Shown here piece by piece: positions 23,861 to 32,588 of a stretch of 45,385 bases of DNA (its first letter is position 1; each line of letters starts with the position of its first letter). Origin of the DNA: Mogibacterium sp. (GTDB taxonomy: Bacteria > Bacillota > Clostridia > Peptostreptococcales > Anaerovoracaceae); assembly GCA_024403035.1 (NCBI GenBank), contig JAKSSP010000010.1, forward strand, positions 1 through 45,385, in the 5' to 3' direction. The notes beneath the pieces are model-generated. The model was not told the DNA's origin. It did no database searches and saw only the letters and a list, made by a program, of their open reading frames with translations. Made by a program: the position numbers and the translations under genes.

Positions 23861-25033
23861 TTAGATATTGCTTCTGACGATGTCCGCGAATTCTCTGCAG
23901 GTCTTTCCTCCCTGGAATCCGGTCATCTCCGCGCCTATCATCCCATCCGCTTTTTTGACAGCTGCTTCAAGCACAGCGGCCTTGTCGGCCAGCCCTATGT
24001 GACGCAGCATCATCACCGCAGCAGTCATGAGACTTGCCGGATTGGCCAGATGCGCTATGCCATCAGCGACCATTCGCGGGGCGCTTCCGTGTATGGCCTC
24101 AAACATCGCCATGCCTGTTCCTATATTTGCAGAACCGGCTGTACCGACTCCGCCCTGTATCTGCGCCGCCTCATCCGTGATGATATCTCCGTAAAGATTC
24201 GGCAGAACAAACACTTCGAAGCTGCTCCTTATATCCTTGTTCACCAGGTTGGCGGCCATGATGTCCACGAACCATGTGTCAGTTTCTATCTCCGGATAGT
24301 CCTTTGCGACATCCAGGCATATGCTCTGGAAATCGCCGTCGGTCTTCTTCATTATATTAGCCTTGGTGACTACCGATACGCGCTTCTTCCCGTTTGCGCG
24401 GGCAAAGTCGAACGCGGCCTTCGCTATCCTGCGGGTCCCCTCCGAAGTAGTTACCTTGAAGTCGACGGAGAGGCCTTCGCCTGCTCCGCTTCCCAGCCTG
24501 ATGCCGCGGCTTCCGAGAGCGTACTCGCCTTCCGTATTCTCTCTGTAGAACGTCCAGTCGATGCCCTCAGCAGGCAGCTTTACCGGTCTTACGTTCGCGA
24601 AAAGATCGAACTTCTTGCGAAGGAAAACATTGGCGCTCTCCAGGTTCTTGCCGCCCATCGCAGCGTTAGGCGTGGTGGTAGGTCCCTTGAGTATCACATC
24701 ACAGGCTTCCATCTGAGCAAGTACATTCGCAGGTACTGTCTCGCCTGCCGCGAGTCTCTCCTCGAGAGTGAAGCCCGTGATCTCACGCAGTTCCACCTTG
24801 CCGCCTGCTATCTCATCCGCCAGCAGCTTTTCAAGCACGTCCTTCGTCTCGTCCATAATGACAGGACCGATGCCGTCTCCCGGCGCAAGGCCGATAACGG
24901 TCTTCGCTTTACCGGCTGCTCCACCGGATCCTTCACCGGCAGCCATCCGCTCGTTTCTCTCATACTGCTCTGCCAGCATCTCGCGGAACTGCTCCGCTGC
25001 CTGATCTATCTGTTTTCTTATCTCTTTATCCAT
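23861..25033 (-). CDS. icd: isocitrate/isopropylmalate dehydrogenase family, probably isocitrate dehydrogenase
   Basis: This 390-residue beta-decarboxylating dehydrogenase should oxidise isocitrate to 2-oxoglutarate. The nucleotide-binding start IGLAPGDGIGP (47-57), the substrate segment SANVFLRKKFDLFANVRP and the metal site NLYGDIITDEAAQIQGGVG are clear. The S-x-N-x-x-LR pattern favours isocitrate over isopropylmalate. Aconitase and Re-citrate synthase upstream on the same strand support this. There are 43 extra residues at the N-terminus (Glu/Gln/Arg-rich helix, then a Gly/Ala linker) before the usual start. AGGAG seven bases before the ATG shows they are translated. The cofactor (NAD or NADP) is not decided. 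Confidence 0.82.
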   Translation of the reverse strand: MDKEIRKQIDQAAEQFREMLAEQYERNERMAAGEGSGGAAGKAKTVIGLAPGDGIGPVIMDETKDVLEKLLADEIAGGKVELREITGFTLEERLAAGETVPANVLAQMEACDVILKGPTTTPNAAMGGKNLESANVFLRKKFDLFANVRPVKLPAEGIDWTFYRENTEGEYALGSRGIRLGSGAGEGLSVDFKVTTSEGTRRIAKAAFDFARANGKKRVSVVTKANIMKKTDGDFQSICLDVAKDYPEIETDTWFVDIMAANLVNKDIRSSFEVFVLPNLYGDIITDEAAQIQGGVGTAGSANIGTGMAMFEAIHGSAPRMVADGIAHLANPASLMTAAVMMLRHIGLADKAAVLEAAVKKADGMIGAEMTGFQGGKTCREFADIVRSNI

Positions 25034-25082
25034 CCCATGGCTCCTGCTTACATCTCATGGCCATACCGGCCACAGACTTATT

Positions 25083-25277
25083 TTAATCTTCCCAGAAGAG
25101 CTCATCAAGAGTTTTGCCAAGCTCACGGCATATCGCTATGCACAGGTTGATAGTGGGGTTGTAGTCGCCTTTTTCTATCGCGCTTATAGTCTGCCTGGAA
25201 ACACCGATGAGATCGGCCAGCTGCTGCTGTGACAGATCTCTGGCGACGCGAGCTGATTTCATCTTAAGGTTTTTCAT
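25083..25277 (-). CDS. small XRE-family transcriptional regulator
   Basis: This 64-residue protein consists of a single helix-turn-helix (LSQQQLADLIGVSRQTISAIEKGDYNP) and a short C-terminal helix ending in LDELFWED. It belongs to the compact XRE type of Firmicutes that often controls a neighbouring membrane-protein gene; no such partner is adjacent here. AGGAGG lies six bases before the ATG. Its promoter has TTGACA with an 8-bp inverted repeat just upstream, suggesting autoregulation. It lies between the lipoprotein and isocitrate dehydrogenase genes, 49 bases before the latter. Confidence 0.9.
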   Translation of the reverse strand: MKNLKMKSARVARDLSQQQLADLIGVSRQTISAIEKGDYNPTINLCIAICRELGKTLDELFWED

Positions 25278-25356
25278 ATGCGTCCTCCTGTCTGTGCGCT
25301 TCGGCTATTCTTCTTCCTCCTTTGTGGACGGCGTCCTTTTCCGCCCTTGCGAGAGC

Positions 25357-25385
25357 AGGATATACCCTCAATGGCAAACTGTCAA
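25357..25385 (-). promoter_or_regulatory. promoter of the XRE regulator
   Basis: On the minus strand TTGACA (25380-25385), a 17-base spacer and TATCCT (25357-25362). Confidence 0.6.
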
Positions 25386-25392
25386 GTATATC

Positions 25393-25418
25393 TGACAAAT
25401 TTATTAAAATATTTGTCA
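25393..25418. promoter_or_regulatory. inverted repeat, probable operator upstream of the XRE promoter
   Basis: TGACAAAT (25393-25400) and ATTTGTCA (25411-25418) are perfect inverse copies separated by ten bases, directly behind the -35 box, which itself repeats TGACA. The XRE protein encoded downstream is the natural candidate to bind it. Confidence 0.6.
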
Positions 25419-25455
25419 TTTTGACCTAAATATCTGGAATCAGCCACAATCAGGC

Positions 25456-25484
25456 AATAAAAGACAGGCCCATTGGCCCGTCTT
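25456..25484 (-). terminator. terminator of the lipoprotein gene
   Basis: AAGACAGGCC (25461-25470) and GGCCCGTCTT (25475-25484) form a 10-position stem, with one G-U pair on the minus strand, followed by TTTATT. Confidence 0.75.
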
Positions 25485-25491
25485 CTTTCGA

Positions 25492-26913
25492 TTAGTTATT
25501 GCCGTCCGGTTTTTCCGGTGGATTTCCGCTTGGAGGTGTCCCTCCCGGGCCGCCGCTGCCATCCGGTTTCTCAGGAGGTTCTCCGTCCGGCGGTGTTCCT
25601 CCCGGCATGCCATCAGGTGCTCCGCCGGAGCCGTTCCCCGTGCTTATGTCGAACGCCTCGCCCGTCGAAGCGGATCCGGCTGTATGCTCTTTGCCGTCCA
25701 CATAGAGTTTGTGCCCGTTAAGGTCTATCGCGGATCCCTTGCCCACGGTGAGTCCGGATACATATGAGTCGGCTGTCAGCTTCCATGTGCTGCCGTCTTC
25801 GATCTCGACATATACGTCGCCGCTCTGTCCGTCCGTGTCGATGGCTCCGTTGAACGAAGAGCTGTCCTTCAGGTAGAGGTTCAGCGTCGATACATCATCA
25901 ACCAGCATACTGCCGTTGATGGTCTGGCCGGATGCGGTCATGTTGACCTTGCCGCTGTAGGATCCTTCACTGCCCCAGCCGGCTGCCTGCGCTCTGAGGA
26001 AGAGTCCCTCTGCGTCCTCGTTTGTGATCTCGACTCCGGAGAGGCTGATCTCAGTCGCCGTATTGTTCACGAAGAAGATGTCACCCTTTTTGTTTGTGAT
26101 GCTGCCTCCGTTTGCCGTGAATGACGATGTGCCCTCAGCCGCGTCACCTGACATCGACTGATAGATCATGACAGCCTGATATGAGTCGGATTTGTCGCTG
26201 TTCTTTGTATTGTTGTCGGCGGCAACCAGCGTGTCATTATTGAGCGTCACGGAGTTCTTGCCCTCTACGACGACTCCCTGCGAAGCGGTCGACTCCATGT
26301 AGGCGTCGTTCACTGTGATGTCCGCTGTGGAGTAGATGACAGGCGAACCCATGCCATTGGTCTTATAATAGCCCTTCGTTACTGTCACCGTTCCGCCTCC
26401 GCGGTCAGATCTTATCGCCGCTGATGACCTGCCTGATGTATTGATAGTCAGATTCTCCGCGTTCATTGTACCGCAGCCCGTCGTCATAAGACCGCCCGAG
26501 CAGTCGCCCTGAGTTTCGATCACCGAATCGGAGATGTTGACCACAGTGCCCTCACCGTATGAGAAAACCGCGTTGGCGTGTCTGCCGTTTGTCTCGATGA
26601 GCGAATCCGTTATTGTCAGCGAGCCTTTTTCTGTCGCGAAGGCAGCTGAATTCTCACCGTAGAAATCCGCCTCGTCGCCATCGGCATCTCCTGTCTTGGT
26701 CACACCTATGTTGGAATAGCTTTTTTCTTCACCGCTGACTTCTATGGCGTGTCCGCCGTCGCTGTCATCTGAGAAAGTCTCATTGACTGTGATGTCATCC
26801 TTGGTCAGATAAGCTGTTGCCTCTTCCGCGGTCTGCTCCGCGCAGGCACAGAGGCCGCTTGCCATCATCCCGCTCAATATTATCGCCAGTATAGTCTTTA
26901 CCTTTGTTTTCAC
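25492..26913 (-). CDS. beta-helix-type surface lipoprotein with Pro/Gly-rich tail
   Basis: This 473-residue secreted protein has a lipoprotein signal ending in LCAC, with Cys24 the better lipid-attachment residue. Residues about 40-425 are Ser/Thr/Gly/Asn-rich and made of short repeating beta strands (SLTITDSLIETNG, TVVNISDSVIETQG, ENLTINTSG, DITVNDAYMEST). This pattern is typical of a right-handed parallel beta-helix, as in carbohydrate-binding surface proteins. The last 45 residues are two imperfect copies of GGTPPDGEPPEKPDG, a likely wall-spanning spacer. It has no catalytic motif. A role in binding polysaccharide is possible but unproven. It interrupts the TCA gene cluster and has its own terminator. 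Confidence 0.72.
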   Translation of the reverse strand: MKTKVKTILAIILSGMMASGLCACAEQTAEEATAYLTKDDITVNETFSDDSDGGHAIEVSGEEKSYSNIGVTKTGDADGDEADFYGENSAAFATEKGSLTITDSLIETNGRHANAVFSYGEGTVVNISDSVIETQGDCSGGLMTTGCGTMNAENLTINTSGRSSAAIRSDRGGGTVTVTKGYYKTNGMGSPVIYSTADITVNDAYMESTASQGVVVEGKNSVTLNNDTLVAADNNTKNSDKSDSYQAVMIYQSMSGDAAEGTSSFTANGGSITNKKGDIFFVNNTATEISLSGVEITNEDAEGLFLRAQAAGWGSEGSYSGKVNMTASGQTINGSMLVDDVSTLNLYLKDSSSFNGAIDTDGQSGDVYVEIEDGSTWKLTADSYVSGLTVGKGSAIDLNGHKLYVDGKEHTAGSASTGEAFDISTGNGSGGAPDGMPGGTPPDGEPPEKPDGSGGPGGTPPSGNPPEKPDGNN

Positions 26914-26953
26914 TTCGGCTACCTCCTTGTATTTCGTTCTTACATCGAAATGA

Positions 26954-27033
26954 TAGCCCCCGATTCTTAAATGAACTTTAAAAGAAGTAAAAATAGCCCC
27001 CGATTCTTAAATGAACTTTAAAAGAAGTAAAAA
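26954..27033. repeat. perfect 40-bp tandem duplication
   Basis: A 40-base unit beginning TAGCCCCCGATTC and ending AAGAAGTAAAAA is repeated head to tail without a mismatch (26954-26993 and 26994-27033). It lies between the aconitase terminator and the start of the lipoprotein gene, where the lipoprotein promoter would be expected. Confidence 0.95.
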
Positions 27034-27053
27034 AGCCGGATCATAGTCCGGCT
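27028..27053 (-). terminator. terminator whose loop contains the aconitase stop codon
   Basis: AGCCGGA (27034-27040) and TCCGGCT (27047-27053) pair around a six-base loop that holds the TGA of aconitase, and six T residues follow on the minus strand. Ribosomes finishing aconitase would cover this hairpin. Confidence 0.75.
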
Positions 27054-29020
27054 GTGTATTTGAGCAGTCCGCCTGCAAGCAGCATGTCTTTCTGTCTGTC
27101 CGCCAGCTGCATGGTCAGCGGTATCTCCGCGACCTCTGTCAGAGCGGCAGATCCGTCTGCCAGTCCGTATTCAGTCCGCCGCATGACCTTGGCGGTCAGC
27201 CTGTTCTCCTTCAGGCCTGCGTGGATGTCCGTCAGTACCAGAGAGTCATCCTGCTGTACCAGGTCGTAGTCGCTCTCGTTCTCAAAGATGAGAGGCAGTA
27301 TGCCTGCGTTCACAAGGTTGGCCGCGTGTATGCGCGCGAAGGACTTGGCTACCACGGCTTTGATGCCAAGCGCGAGCGGAACGAGCGCGGCATGCTCACG
27401 GGATGAGCCCTGGCCGTAGTTTTCTCCGCCGACTATGATGCCCGGAGCCGACGCCTTGGCGCGCTCAGGGAATTCAGGGTCCACTACCTCAAAGCAAAAC
27501 TGCGAGAGGTAAGGGATGTTGGATCTGTACGGCAGTATCTTTGAGCCGGCCGGCATTATGTGGTCGGTCGTGATGTTATCGGCCGTCTTGAGAACGACAT
27601 GCGCGTCTATCCCGTCTGCCAGTGGCGCAGTCTCCGGGAACGGTTTGATGTTAGGTCCCTTGATGACCTCGGCGTCCTTTGCCGCCTCTTCATCGAGAGG
27701 GGCGATGATTCCGCTGTCGTTTATCCTGAACTTTTCAGGAACGTCATATATGGAGACATCAGCCTTAGGACCTGACTCCGCAGGGTCCTTGAAGTGTCCC
27801 GTCAGAGCGGATGCCGCGGCTGTCTCAGGGGAAGCAAGATAGACCTGTCCGTCCTTGGTACCGGAGCGTCCGAGGAAGTTACGGTTGAACGTACGCAGCG
27901 ATACTCCCGCCGAGTTAGGGGAGAATCCCATTCCTATGCACGGTCCGCAAGCACATTCCAGCACCCTGGCTCCCGCGTCTATAAGGTCGGTGAGCGCTCC
28001 GCATTCCGCAAGCATCGAGAACACCTGCCTCGATCCCGGGGATATGGAAAGGCTCACACTGTTAGCTATCTGTCTGCCCTTGAGCATAGACGCGACTTTC
28101 AGCATGTCCGCGAGGGATGAGTTGGTGCACGATCCTATGCAGACCTGATCGACCTTGATGTCCGTAAGCTCACTGACAGGCTTTACGTTGTCAGGGCTGT
28201 GCGGGCAGGCTGCCAGAGGTCTGAGTGCGGAAAGGTCCACGCTGATGACCTTGTCGTACTCCGCGTCCGGATCGCTCGCGATAGGCTTCCAGTCCGCGCC
28301 GCGGTCCTGCGCCTCAAGGAACGCTTTCGTTGTTGCGTCGCTCGGGAAGATGGAGGTAGTGGCGCCAAGCTCTGCACCCATGTTTGTGATGGTGCAGCGC
28401 TCAGGCACGCTGAGCGTCTCAACACCCGGGCCCGCATATTCTACTATATAACCTACGCCGCCTTTGACGCTCAGCTGCCTGAGGACGTCAAGTATGACGT
28501 CCTTGGCGCTGACCCCGTCTGTCAGACGGCCGGTCAACTCTACTTTCATCATGCCGGGCATCGGGATGTAGTACGCTCCGCCTCCCATGGCGACTGCGAC
28601 GTCCATGCCCCCGGCACCCATGGCCAGCATACCGAGGCCCCCGCCTGTCGGCGTGTGCGAGTCGGAGCCTATAAGCGTCTTGCCCGGCACACCGAACCTC
28701 TCATAATGCACCTGATGGCAGATGCCGTTGCCCGGCCTCGAATACCAGATGCCATGCTTGGCTGCTACTGTCTGTATATATCTGTGATCGTCAGCGTTCA
28801 TGAAACCCGACTGCAGAGTGTTGTGGTCAATATACGCGACCGAGCGCTCCGTCTTCACTCTCGGGATGCCCATGGACTCGAATTCAAGATACGCCATAGT
28901 GCCGGTCGCGTCCTGGGTCAGGGTCTGATCGATGCGAAGGCCTATCTCAGAGCCCTTTACCATCTCGCCGCTCAGCAGATGTTCTTCGATTATCTTCTGT
29001 GCTATTGTCTTCCCCATCAT
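27041..29020 (-). CDS. acn: aconitate hydratase
   Basis: This 659-residue aconitase isomerises citrate to isocitrate. Its length and order match the short aconitase type of anaerobes: the catalytic domain first, then the swivel domain. The [4Fe-4S] ligands are C298 in GSCTNSS and C358/C361 in CACGPCIGMG. The swivel domain carries YGQGSSREHAALVPLALG. It begins eight bases after Re-citrate synthase with an AGGAG site, so the two form an operon. The stop codon lies within its own terminator. Confidence 0.93.
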   Translation of the reverse strand: MMGKTIAQKIIEEHLLSGEMVKGSEIGLRIDQTLTQDATGTMAYLEFESMGIPRVKTERSVAYIDHNTLQSGFMNADDHRYIQTVAAKHGIWYSRPGNGICHQVHYERFGVPGKTLIGSDSHTPTGGGLGMLAMGAGGMDVAVAMGGGAYYIPMPGMMKVELTGRLTDGVSAKDVILDVLRQLSVKGGVGYIVEYAGPGVETLSVPERCTITNMGAELGATTSIFPSDATTKAFLEAQDRGADWKPIASDPDAEYDKVISVDLSALRPLAACPHSPDNVKPVSELTDIKVDQVCIGSCTNSSLADMLKVASMLKGRQIANSVSLSISPGSRQVFSMLAECGALTDLIDAGARVLECACGPCIGMGFSPNSAGVSLRTFNRNFLGRSGTKDGQVYLASPETAAASALTGHFKDPAESGPKADVSIYDVPEKFRINDSGIIAPLDEEAAKDAEVIKGPNIKPFPETAPLADGIDAHVVLKTADNITTDHIMPAGSKILPYRSNIPYLSQFCFEVVDPEFPERAKASAPGIIVGGENYGQGSSREHAALVPLALGIKAVVAKSFARIHAANLVNAGILPLIFENESDYDLVQQDDSLVLTDIHAGLKENRLTAKVMRRTEYGLADGSAALTEVAEIPLTMQLADRQKDMLLAGGLLKYTAGL

Positions 29021-29028
29021 CGTACTCC

Positions 29029-30435
29029 TTAGCCCTGCGTCGTCATGAACTCATTGACCTTATTGTGGATCTCATTCGCGCCTATCTCAGCCACACGGCC
29101 GGAGGCGTACTCCGCGTCGACCCAGTCCTTTATATAGATGACGACAGCGCTGTGCTTGTCCACCATCTTGTCGCCCTGCAGGCGGTAGCTCGTGTTGAGC
29201 CAGTGGGCGATGCCGGCTGCTCCTGAGCTCTGGCTGATATTTACCAGCGGCGGTCTGTGAAGGAATTTTTCAGTATCAAAAATGTTATATATCTCTTCGT
29301 TCTTGAGAAGACCGTCGGCGTGTATGCCTGCTCTTGTCACGTTGAAGTTGGCACCGGCGAACGGAGTCTGCGCAGGCAGCATGTATCCGACCTTCTGCTC
29401 ATAGTATCTGGCAAGGTCCGTGATGACCGTCGTATCCATGCCGTCGAGTGTTCCCTTCAGCTGCGCGTACTCAAAGACCATGGCTTCGAGAGGGATATTG
29501 CCCGTCCTCTCGCCTATGCCGAAGAGAGTGCAGTTGACCGCGCCGCAGCCGTAGAGCCACGCTGTGGCCGCATTCGGTACAGCCTTGTAGAAATCGTTGT
29601 GTCCGTGCCACTCGAGACATTCGCTCGGCACTCCCGCGTATTCGTGGAGACCGTAGATGATGCCCGAGACCGATCTCGGAAGAGCGACGCCCGGATAAGG
29701 AACGCCATAGCCCATCGTGTCGCAGACCCTTATCTTGGCAGGCATCTTGGCCTCGCGGGCCATGTCCTGTATAGCGCTGACAAATGGAACTACAAAACCG
29801 TAGAAATCCGCTCTCGTAATATCCTCGAGGTGGCAGCGCGGTGTGATGCCGGCTTCAAAAGCGTCATGAACTACTGACAGGTAATGCTCCATCGCCTGCC
29901 TGCGAGTCATACCCAGCTTATAGAAGATGTGATAATCGGAACAGCTGGTAAGTATGCCCGTCTCCTTGACGCCCATCTCCTTGACGATCTTGAAGTCCTC
30001 TTTCTTTGCCCTGATCCATGTAGTGATCTGCGGGAACTCAAGGCCGAGATCCTGGCACGCCCTGATCGCTTCCTTGTCTCTGTCTGAGTAAGTGAAGAAC
30101 TCTGTCTGTCTGATTATGCCTTTAGGGCCCGAGAGTTTTGACATCATCTTAAAGATGTCCACGATCTGCCTGGTGGTGTATGGCTCTCTGGACTGCTGGC
30201 CGTCACGGAAGGTCGAGTCTGTGATGTAGACCTGGTCAGGCATGCCGTAAGGGCTGGTTCTGAAGTTGAAGCCGACCTTCGGTACTTCTGTATATTCAAA
30301 AAATTCACGCAGAAGGTTAGGATCCGGTATGTCCTGCACCTCATAGTGATAGTTTTCCATCTCAAGAAGGTTTGTCCTTTCGTTAAGGCGGGTACCCCTT
30401 GTTGGAGCCTCTTCTACTTCATTTACTTTCCTCAT
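29029..30435 (-). CDS. Re-citrate synthase (homocitrate/isopropylmalate synthase-like)
   Basis: This 468-residue enzyme of the DRE-TIM metallolyase family has the metal and catalytic motif ITDSTFRDGQQSR (71-83) and WHGHNDFYKAVPN, followed by GCGAVNCTLFGIGERTGN. Its N-terminal stretch, length and pairing with aconitase and isocitrate dehydrogenase match the Re-citrate synthase known from Clostridium kluyveri and other anaerobes, so it probably makes citrate from oxaloacetate and acetyl-CoA. Homocitrate or isopropylmalate synthase is less likely, since no LeuA-type regulatory domain or leu/lys genes are present. A GGAGG site precedes the ATG. Confidence 0.82.
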   Translation of the reverse strand: MRKVNEVEEAPTRGTRLNERTNLLEMENYHYEVQDIPDPNLLREFFEYTEVPKVGFNFRTSPYGMPDQVYITDSTFRDGQQSREPYTTRQIVDIFKMMSKLSGPKGIIRQTEFFTYSDRDKEAIRACQDLGLEFPQITTWIRAKKEDFKIVKEMGVKETGILTSCSDYHIFYKLGMTRRQAMEHYLSVVHDAFEAGITPRCHLEDITRADFYGFVVPFVSAIQDMAREAKMPAKIRVCDTMGYGVPYPGVALPRSVSGIIYGLHEYAGVPSECLEWHGHNDFYKAVPNAATAWLYGCGAVNCTLFGIGERTGNIPLEAMVFEYAQLKGTLDGMDTTVITDLARYYEQKVGYMLPAQTPFAGANFNVTRAGIHADGLLKNEEIYNIFDTEKFLHRPPLVNISQSSGAAGIAHWLNTSYRLQGDKMVDKHSAVVIYIKDWVDAEYASGRVAEIGANEIHNKVNEFMTTQG

Positions 30436-30462
30436 CTGTAGAACCTCCGTAAACCGGTGAAA

Positions 30463-30504
30463 ATGTATACATGTATTTTAAAAGAACTGCACCTCTCATG
30501 TCAA
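30463..30504 (-). promoter_or_regulatory. promoter and palindromic operator of the citrate operon
   Basis: On the minus strand TTGACA (30499-30504), an 18-base spacer and TAAAAT (30475-30480). Directly downstream, over the expected transcription start, lie the overlapping palindromes TACATGTA (30468-30475) and ATGTATACAT (30463-30472). This is the position of a repressor site. Confidence 0.65.
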
Positions 30505-30562
30505 TCGTTAACCTGCTTCATTTGCTTGTGTTTTCAGTGTTTAAAACAGTTTTGGCACTAAA

Positions 30563-30593
30563 ATAGGGTGCCTCCCCGCGGAAGCACCCCTAT
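30563..30593 (-). terminator. terminator of the flavodoxin-like gene
   Basis: ATAGGGTGC (30563-30571) pairs with GCACCCCTAT (30584-30593) with one bulged base, and TTTTAG follows on the minus strand. The 80 bases between this hairpin and the gene contain ATTTTG/CAAAAT repeats around another GTATAC palindrome and no ORF. Confidence 0.7.
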
Positions 30594-30675
30594 ATTGCGG
30601 CTTCCGAGACGTCACGTCCCGTATATCAAATTTAGCTATTTTTAGGCCATTTTGTATACAATCAGGCCAAAATGC

Positions 30676-31332
30676 CTATAAAAACCACTCCGAATGCCTT
30701 TTCAGCAGACTAGCCCTTTCTATCACCTTTTGAGCAGCTGCGGCCGCCCTAGGCGATATGCGGCTTATCTTGTGTACCGGCATCTTTCCGCTTACCTCGA
30801 GCGGCGCCGGCTTTATCTTCAGATCTTCTATCTCGCAGCCCGCCAGTCTTCTGATCTTTGCGGCTGCTGCCTTGCTGAATTCAGACATGGCCTCGGTATC
30901 CGGGGCCACGGCAAACCCGTGCGCTCCGCCCCTTCTGGCCATACGGCTTATAAGAAAGGCTCCCGCACCTATAGGTCTGAAGCCGCAGTCCTCTGCCAGG
31001 CTCTTGAGTTCAAAGAGGGCGTTGCCGTATGATCTCCCGCCATACGAAACGGACGTGATGGTTATTGCTCCGTTGCCCGCGATTTTCCTTAACGTCTCAG
31101 CGGCCGGCAGCGGGATTTTCCCAACGTAAACAGGCATGCCGATAACGACCACAGTCTCCTCATCCACCTTGATGCCGGCTGCCTGTTCTTTCAGCAGGTC
31201 ATGGCACTCAACGGTGATGTCTTCCGGACTGCAGTCATCCAGCATTGCCTTTATGCTTCTTGCCAGGCGTTCGGTCATGACGGCCGCGCCCCCGACAGGA
31301 CTGTAATGTAACCCTGTTACCCTCTTTATCAT
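30676..31332 (-). CDS. flavodoxin-like protein
   Basis: This 218-residue protein has a flavodoxin fold: N-terminal strand and loop VTGLHYSPVGG (replacing the usual YFSxTGNT phosphate loop), then VVVIGMPVYVGKIPLPA and SVSYGGRSYGNALFELKSLAEDCGF. It resembles the flavodoxin half of EFR1-type ferrodoxins found in anaerobes but lacks the 4Fe-4S half. The ATG at 31332 is chosen because the family alignment begins there. A TGCTACAAT extended -10 lies nine bases upstream with no ribosome site. A longer frame to 31407 would include that promoter. A flavin-dependent redox role is likely; the partner is unknown. Confidence 0.72.
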   Translation of the reverse strand: MIKRVTGLHYSPVGGAAVMTERLARSIKAMLDDCSPEDITVECHDLLKEQAAGIKVDEETVVVIGMPVYVGKIPLPAAETLRKIAGNGAITITSVSYGGRSYGNALFELKSLAEDCGFRPIGAGAFLISRMARRGGAHGFAVAPDTEAMSEFSKAAAAKIRRLAGCEIEDLKIKPAPLEVSGKMPVHKISRISPRAAAAAQKVIERASLLKRHSEWFL

Positions 31333-31341
31333 GACATAGAA

Positions 31342-31350
31342 ATTGTAGCA
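31342..31350 (-). promoter_or_regulatory. extended -10 promoter of the flavodoxin-like gene
   Basis: TGCTACAAT on the minus strand (TACAAT at 31342-31347) is nine bases before the ATG at 31332. Confidence 0.4.
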
Positions 31351-31405
31351 CCGCCTACAGAGGTTTTTTCGTAGAACGTGTGAAGATTCCATGGATTCAG
31401 ACAGC

Positions 31406-31432
31406 AAAAGATCCGGGACCGCATGGCCCGGA
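31406..31432 (-). terminator. terminator of the trpS operon
   Basis: TCCGGGACC (31412-31420) pairs with GGCCCGGA (31425-31432) with one bulge, and CTTTTG follows on the minus strand. Confidence 0.7.
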
Positions 31433-31446
31433 CCGCGTGTGCTTTT

Positions 31447-32544
<1,098 letters not shown>

Positions 32545-32588
32545 TTATCTCTATCCTTTTCCGGTTATATCTGCTTCATCGGTCATGC

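Noticed and set aside
23999-25150. 383-residue frame opposite isocitrate dehydrogenase
   Set aside because: No recognisable domain; the opposite strand encodes a conserved enzyme throughout.
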